7,888 bases of DNA from Chloroflexota bacterium. Lineage in GTDB: Bacteria; Chloroflexota; Anaerolineae; J102. Shown here piece after piece: positions 5,824 to 7,888 of this stretch; position 1 is the stretch's first letter, and each line of letters begins with the position of its first letter. The position numbers and the translations under genes are program-made. A model generated the notes under the pieces. It was not told the origin of the DNA and did not search any database. It was given only the letters and a program-made list of their open reading frames with translations. The stretch lies in the NCBI GenBank assembly GCA_013152695.1, contig JAADFV010000153.1:1-7888 (forward strand). Reading direction: 5' to 3'.

Positions 5824-6029
5824 CATCTGCGTATCTTGCCTTGTCCACACGAGCCCGCCAAAGGCACGCAAAGCGCCCGCTGCAGCGGCCTGCATCGCCG
5901 GCAGCAGTCGGCCGGGTGAAAGGCCCTTGCTGGCCGGAACCATCGCAGGCAAGGTTGTCCGGTGAACCCACGCGGCGGAAGGTGCTGTCCGGCGCATCCG
6001 ACATTGGGTGCAGCGATGTCCATTCGATG

Positions 6030-7073
6030 CTACCGCAACGCAACGAATACCTTCCCGTAGCCAAACACATCCGCATCAAAGACGAAGACCAAACCTTCGG
6101 CACTTTCAGGTACTTGAAAGCCAACTTGGCCACGAACCTTCTCACCGGGAGCTATCTCCCCGTCAGGGGTAGAGCCCCCAGATGCCACAGTTGCCATCAA
6201 GTCAACACCATACTTTTGGCCGGTGGTATCTTTCAAAGACATCTGCAACAGGCTGGAAATAGCCACCGATTTGGAGCCATTGTTCTTCAGAGTCAGGTCA
6301 ACGACAACAAACTTGTTGTCCTTATCCGGTTTGTTAAACTCATCACCAGGCGGAAAGGCGACGTTATTGACGATGACCACCAGATCGCCCACTTCAATCA
6401 CATCGCCTATGGCAAAAGTTGTCTGCTTCTCTTCCCCTAAAACGCCCTTGGGAGGCTGCAAGGAAACTGGCTTCGGACCAAGTTCGACGAACACTTTTCC
6501 TGTGCCAAACACATCAGCATCGAATACAAAGACCAATCCGCTGGCATCTTGTGGTACTTGAAAGCCGACTTTACCCCGCAGCCGCTCGCCAGGACTGATC
6601 TCGCCGTCAACGCTGCTGCTGCTAGCGGCCACCTGCGCCATTAGATCTACCGAGTATTTCTGGCCCGTATCGTCCTTCAAGCCCATCTGCAGCATGGTTG
6701 ATATCGAGTCAGCTTTGGTTCCTTGGTTCACGAAAAGGACGTCTACTGCTATGAATCTCTTGCCCTCATCCGGCTTGTTGAACTCGTCGCCGTCTACAGT
6801 CTCCCATCCCAAGACCACCATGACCATATTGCCAATGCTGATTACATCGCCGACCTTGTAGGTTTCTGGGCCTTGAGGAGTGCTGGTCGACGCTGGCGCT
6901 TCTGTTTCTGAGGTCTGCTGAGATAATCTCTCTGTCTTTCTCTCCCGACTGGCATGTGTCGGTGCGAGAACTTCGCCCACCTTGGTGGGGGACACTTCAC
7001 CACCACACGCCAGCATCGCCCCTATGAGGGCAACTATGGCAAGGAGAAAGCCCACTCGTTTTCCGTCGTGCAT
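6030..7073 (-). CDS. Lipoprotein with two tandem DUF4352-like domains
   Basis: A 347-residue predicted extracytoplasmic lipoprotein. Residues 1-22 are a signal peptide (MHDGKRV, then a hydrophobic run to AMLA), with Cys23 as the likely lipidated residue. A Ser/Thr/Glu-rich linker (about 27-70) spaces the body from the membrane. Two homologous beta-sandwich domains follow, at about 71-199 and 219-347. Both contain DEFNKPD, FxxVDVxF/VVVDLT, LQMxLKDxTGQKY, VDLMAxVA, DGEIxPGExxRGxVGFQVP and LVFVFDADVFG. This matches the DUF4352 family, whose members are often cell-surface lipoproteins in Chloroflexota, Firmicutes and others; ligand and role are unknown. The start is chosen at 7073, where AGGAGGT lies 4 nt upstream and the signal peptide begins. 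A longer frame to 7271 adds 66 basic residues before the signal and is rejected. It has no partner gene in the window. Confidence 0.9.
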   Translation of the reverse strand: MHDGKRVGFLLAIVALIGAMLACGGEVSPTKVGEVLAPTHASRERKTERLSQQTSETEAPASTSTPQGPETYKVGDVISIGNMVMVVLGWETVDGDEFNKPDEGKRFIAVDVLFVNQGTKADSISTMLQMGLKDDTGQKYSVDLMAQVAASSSSVDGEISPGERLRGKVGFQVPQDASGLVFVFDADVFGTGKVFVELGPKPVSLQPPKGVLGEEKQTTFAIGDVIEVGDLVVIVNNVAFPPGDEFNKPDKDNKFVVVDLTLKNNGSKSVAISSLLQMSLKDTTGQKYGVDLMATVASGGSTPDGEIAPGEKVRGQVGFQVPESAEGLVFVFDADVFGYGKVFVALR

Positions 7074-7077
7074 GACC

Positions 7078-7084
7078 ACCTCCT
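7078..7084 (-). promoter_or_regulatory. Shine-Dalgarno that fixes the lipoprotein start
   Basis: AGGAGGT on the minus strand lies 4 nt upstream of the ATG at 7073. A small hairpin GAGCG-CTG-CGCTC (7098-7110) is found just above it, and might influence access to the site. Confidence 0.65.
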
Positions 7085-7631
7085 CACAAACAAAGTGGAG
7101 CGCTGCGCTCAAGGGGCCAGTAGTCCGCCGATAGCCGGTGGGCTCGCGTCCGACGAATTCGGGGTGGCGCCAGCCTCGTTGAAGCCACACGCGAGCAGAG
7201 CGAACCGTGCGCCGCAACCGTTGATGAAACCAAGCTAGCTGTTGCCTTTGCTTGGCGATGTTACACGGCAATGCCCTCGGACGAGCGTCTGTGTGGGATC
7301 ACGTTCAACAACCTCGTCGCTCTCGAAGTGTCGCGCACGCGCTATTGCCGCACATGATCCTTAACTGGGGAGAAAACCCTGAAATGTGATGACTGTGGTT
7401 ACACGCCTCCACGGCTACAAGGCACAGGGGGGCAACAACATAGGGGCCGACATGCGTTAAAGGATAACGTACTCCTTGAAAGTTGTCAAATCTCATAAAC
7501 ACGCCCCGACACACCCGCAAGCCCGAACTACTCGTCCACGTCTGGGACTCCGCATCGAGAAAGCCGACCTTCACTTGCCTACGGCCCACATCGCCGCCTC
7601 ATACACGTGTCCGAATCACCCCTTCCCCCCC

Positions 7632-7649
7632 CTCGCCACCTCTGGCGAG
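7632..7649. repeat. 7-bp hairpin in the C-rich tract
   Basis: CTCGCCA (7632-7638) is the exact reverse complement of TGGCGAG (7643-7649), with a 4-nt loop CCTC. It is the only clear stem in an otherwise G-poor stretch. No T-run follows on either strand. Confidence 0.4.
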
Positions 7650-7709
7650 CCTGCGCCGTCAGCGCCTCCCCCACAAAGCCCTCCCCTGACCAACCGCACA
7701 CCACCCGTC

Positions 7710-7758
7710 TTGCGCCTTACGTCTTACGCTTTACGCCTTACGTTTTACGCCTTACGCC
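7710..7758. repeat. Tandem heptamer array TTACGYY, seven units
   Basis: Six exact-period copies of TTACGYY run from 7717 to 7758 (TTACGTC, TTACGCT, TTACGCC, TTACGTT, TTACGCC, TTACGCC). They are preceded by one degenerate copy TTGCGCC (7710-7716). The last two positions vary only between C and T. The array has no coding frame and lies about 100 bp upstream of a promoter-like box. Confidence 0.8.
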
Positions 7759-7788
7759 CACGCCCCACCCACCACGCGCCTACGAACC

Positions 7789-7810
7789 CAATCCGCAATC
7801 CAAAATCCAG
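7789..7810. repeat. Second heptamer array AATCCNN, three units
   Basis: AATCCGC, AATCCAA and AATCCAG follow each other with exact 7-bp period (7790-7810). The unit differs from the TTACGYY array 31 bp to the left but has the same period. Three copies is few, so a chance origin cannot be fully excluded. Confidence 0.5.
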
Positions 7811-7856
7811 AGGTTCTCCATCACCCCCATCTTCCCCCTTCCGTATGGATATGTTG

Positions 7857-7862
7857 TATAAT
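7857..7862 (+). promoter_or_regulatory. Consensus -10 box near the right edge
   Basis: TATAAT occurs on the plus strand at 7857-7862 in the context TTGTATAATAC. No recognisable -35 lies 15 to 19 nt upstream (the sequence there is C-rich). It could start a rightward transcript whose gene lies beyond the window. Confidence 0.3.
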
Positions 7863-7888
7863 ACGGTCGACGGCAAGAAGCGAACCTT

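Larger units (their letters stand above)
5353..6029. other. Structured 677-bp intergenic region without a convincing gene
   Basis: This is the gap between the lipoprotein and DUF559 genes. The open frames here (67 to 114 codons on the minus strand, and the start of a longer plus-strand frame) overlap one another, lack ribosome sites and give composition typical of non-coding GC-rich DNA. The region is rich in potential stems: 5454-5469, 5471-5483, 5497-5519 (T-tailed), 5658-5672, 5704-5742 (nested), 5805-5823, a 12-bp palindrome CCGCTGCAGCGG at 5877-5888, and a nested CGGCC-GGG / CCC-GGCCG pair at 5909-5936. It may contain a structured RNA, a long leader of the DUF559 gene, or a decayed gene. 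GC-rich DNA also folds by chance. Confidence 0.5.
7074..7888. other. Gene-free right end of the window
   Basis: No gene is supported in these 815 bp. Open frames up to 94 codons overlap one another, lack ribosome sites and look like shadow frames. The left half (7085-7480) is mixed-composition DNA with no clear promoter for the lipoprotein. A short plus-strand peptide resembling a zinc finger occurs near 7364-7400 without a start. From about 7590 the plus strand becomes strongly C-rich and G-poor. This part holds a hairpin at 7632-7649, heptamer arrays at 7710-7758 and 7789-7810, and a -10-like box at 7857-7862. Confidence 0.5.

Noticed and set aside
5353..6029. tRNA, RNase P RNA, tmRNA or 6S RNA in the structured gap
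   Set aside because: None of the conserved sequence signatures of these RNAs that I know could be found. Only generic stems are visible.
5706..6440. 244-codon plus-strand open frame starting with TTG
   Set aside because: Its second half is antisense to the DUF4352 lipoprotein gene, it has no ribosome site, and the composition is Ser/Pro/Arg-rich shadow-like.
7074..7271. 66-residue N-terminal extension of the lipoprotein frame
   Set aside because: A strong Shine-Dalgarno (AGGAGGT) and a clear lipoprotein signal peptide begin at 7073. The extension is basic, low-complexity, and would bury the signal peptide.
7364..7486. Zinc-finger-like peptide TGEKTLKCDDCGYT on the plus strand
   Set aside because: It is reminiscent of a zinc-finger linker or a TnpB-type ribbon, but there is a stop just upstream, no start codon, only one CxxC, and the rest of the frame is not protein-like.
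7710..7810. CRISPR array
   Set aside because: The units are contiguous 7-mers with no spacers, far shorter than CRISPR repeats, and no cas gene is present.

Overview
The window looks like chromosomal DNA from a free-living bacterium. The lipobox lipoprotein with DUF4352-type domains, the actinobacterial/Chloroflexota-style Mrr nuclease and the heptameric intergenic repeats would suit a Chloroflexota-like (Anaerolineae-type) genome. That is my recollection of such genomes, not something the sequence proves, and no rRNA or other phylogenetic marker is present.

All five convincing genes lie on the minus strand. In order of transcription (right to left) they are: (1) 7073-6030, a lipoprotein with two tandem DUF4352-like domains; (2) 5352-4531, a DUF559/Vsr-like PD-(D/E)xK endonuclease with an N-terminal domain I cannot assign; (3) 4112-3744, a small two-helix membrane protein with a C-terminal zinc ribbon; (4) 3480-1723, a Mrr-type restriction endonuclease with a long coiled-coil N-terminal half; (5) 1380-418, a winged-helix-like plus HEPN-like protein with an R-N-D-I-A-H motif. 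The far left edge carries what looks like the 3' tail of a plus-strand gene (3-101), followed by a startless coding-like fragment (67-273). Both converge on the HEPN gene.

Coding density is low, at roughly 64 percent. The minus-strand genes are separated by gaps of 263 to 677 bp, several of which hold palindromes and hairpins, so they look like separate transcription units rather than one operon. The 5353-6029 gap is the most structured: several GC-rich stem-loops and a hairpin followed by five T on the minus strand. It may hold a structured RNA or a decayed gene. The right end (7074-7888) has no gene. It becomes strongly C-rich and G-poor on the plus strand and contains two different tandem heptamer arrays (TTACGYY and AATCCNN).

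Three of the five genes (Mrr nuclease, DUF559 nuclease, HEPN-like protein) belong to families common in defence against foreign nucleic acid. A loose accessory or defence cluster is therefore plausible. Nothing shows that they act together, and no methyltransferase, helicase or other system-defining partner is visible in the window.
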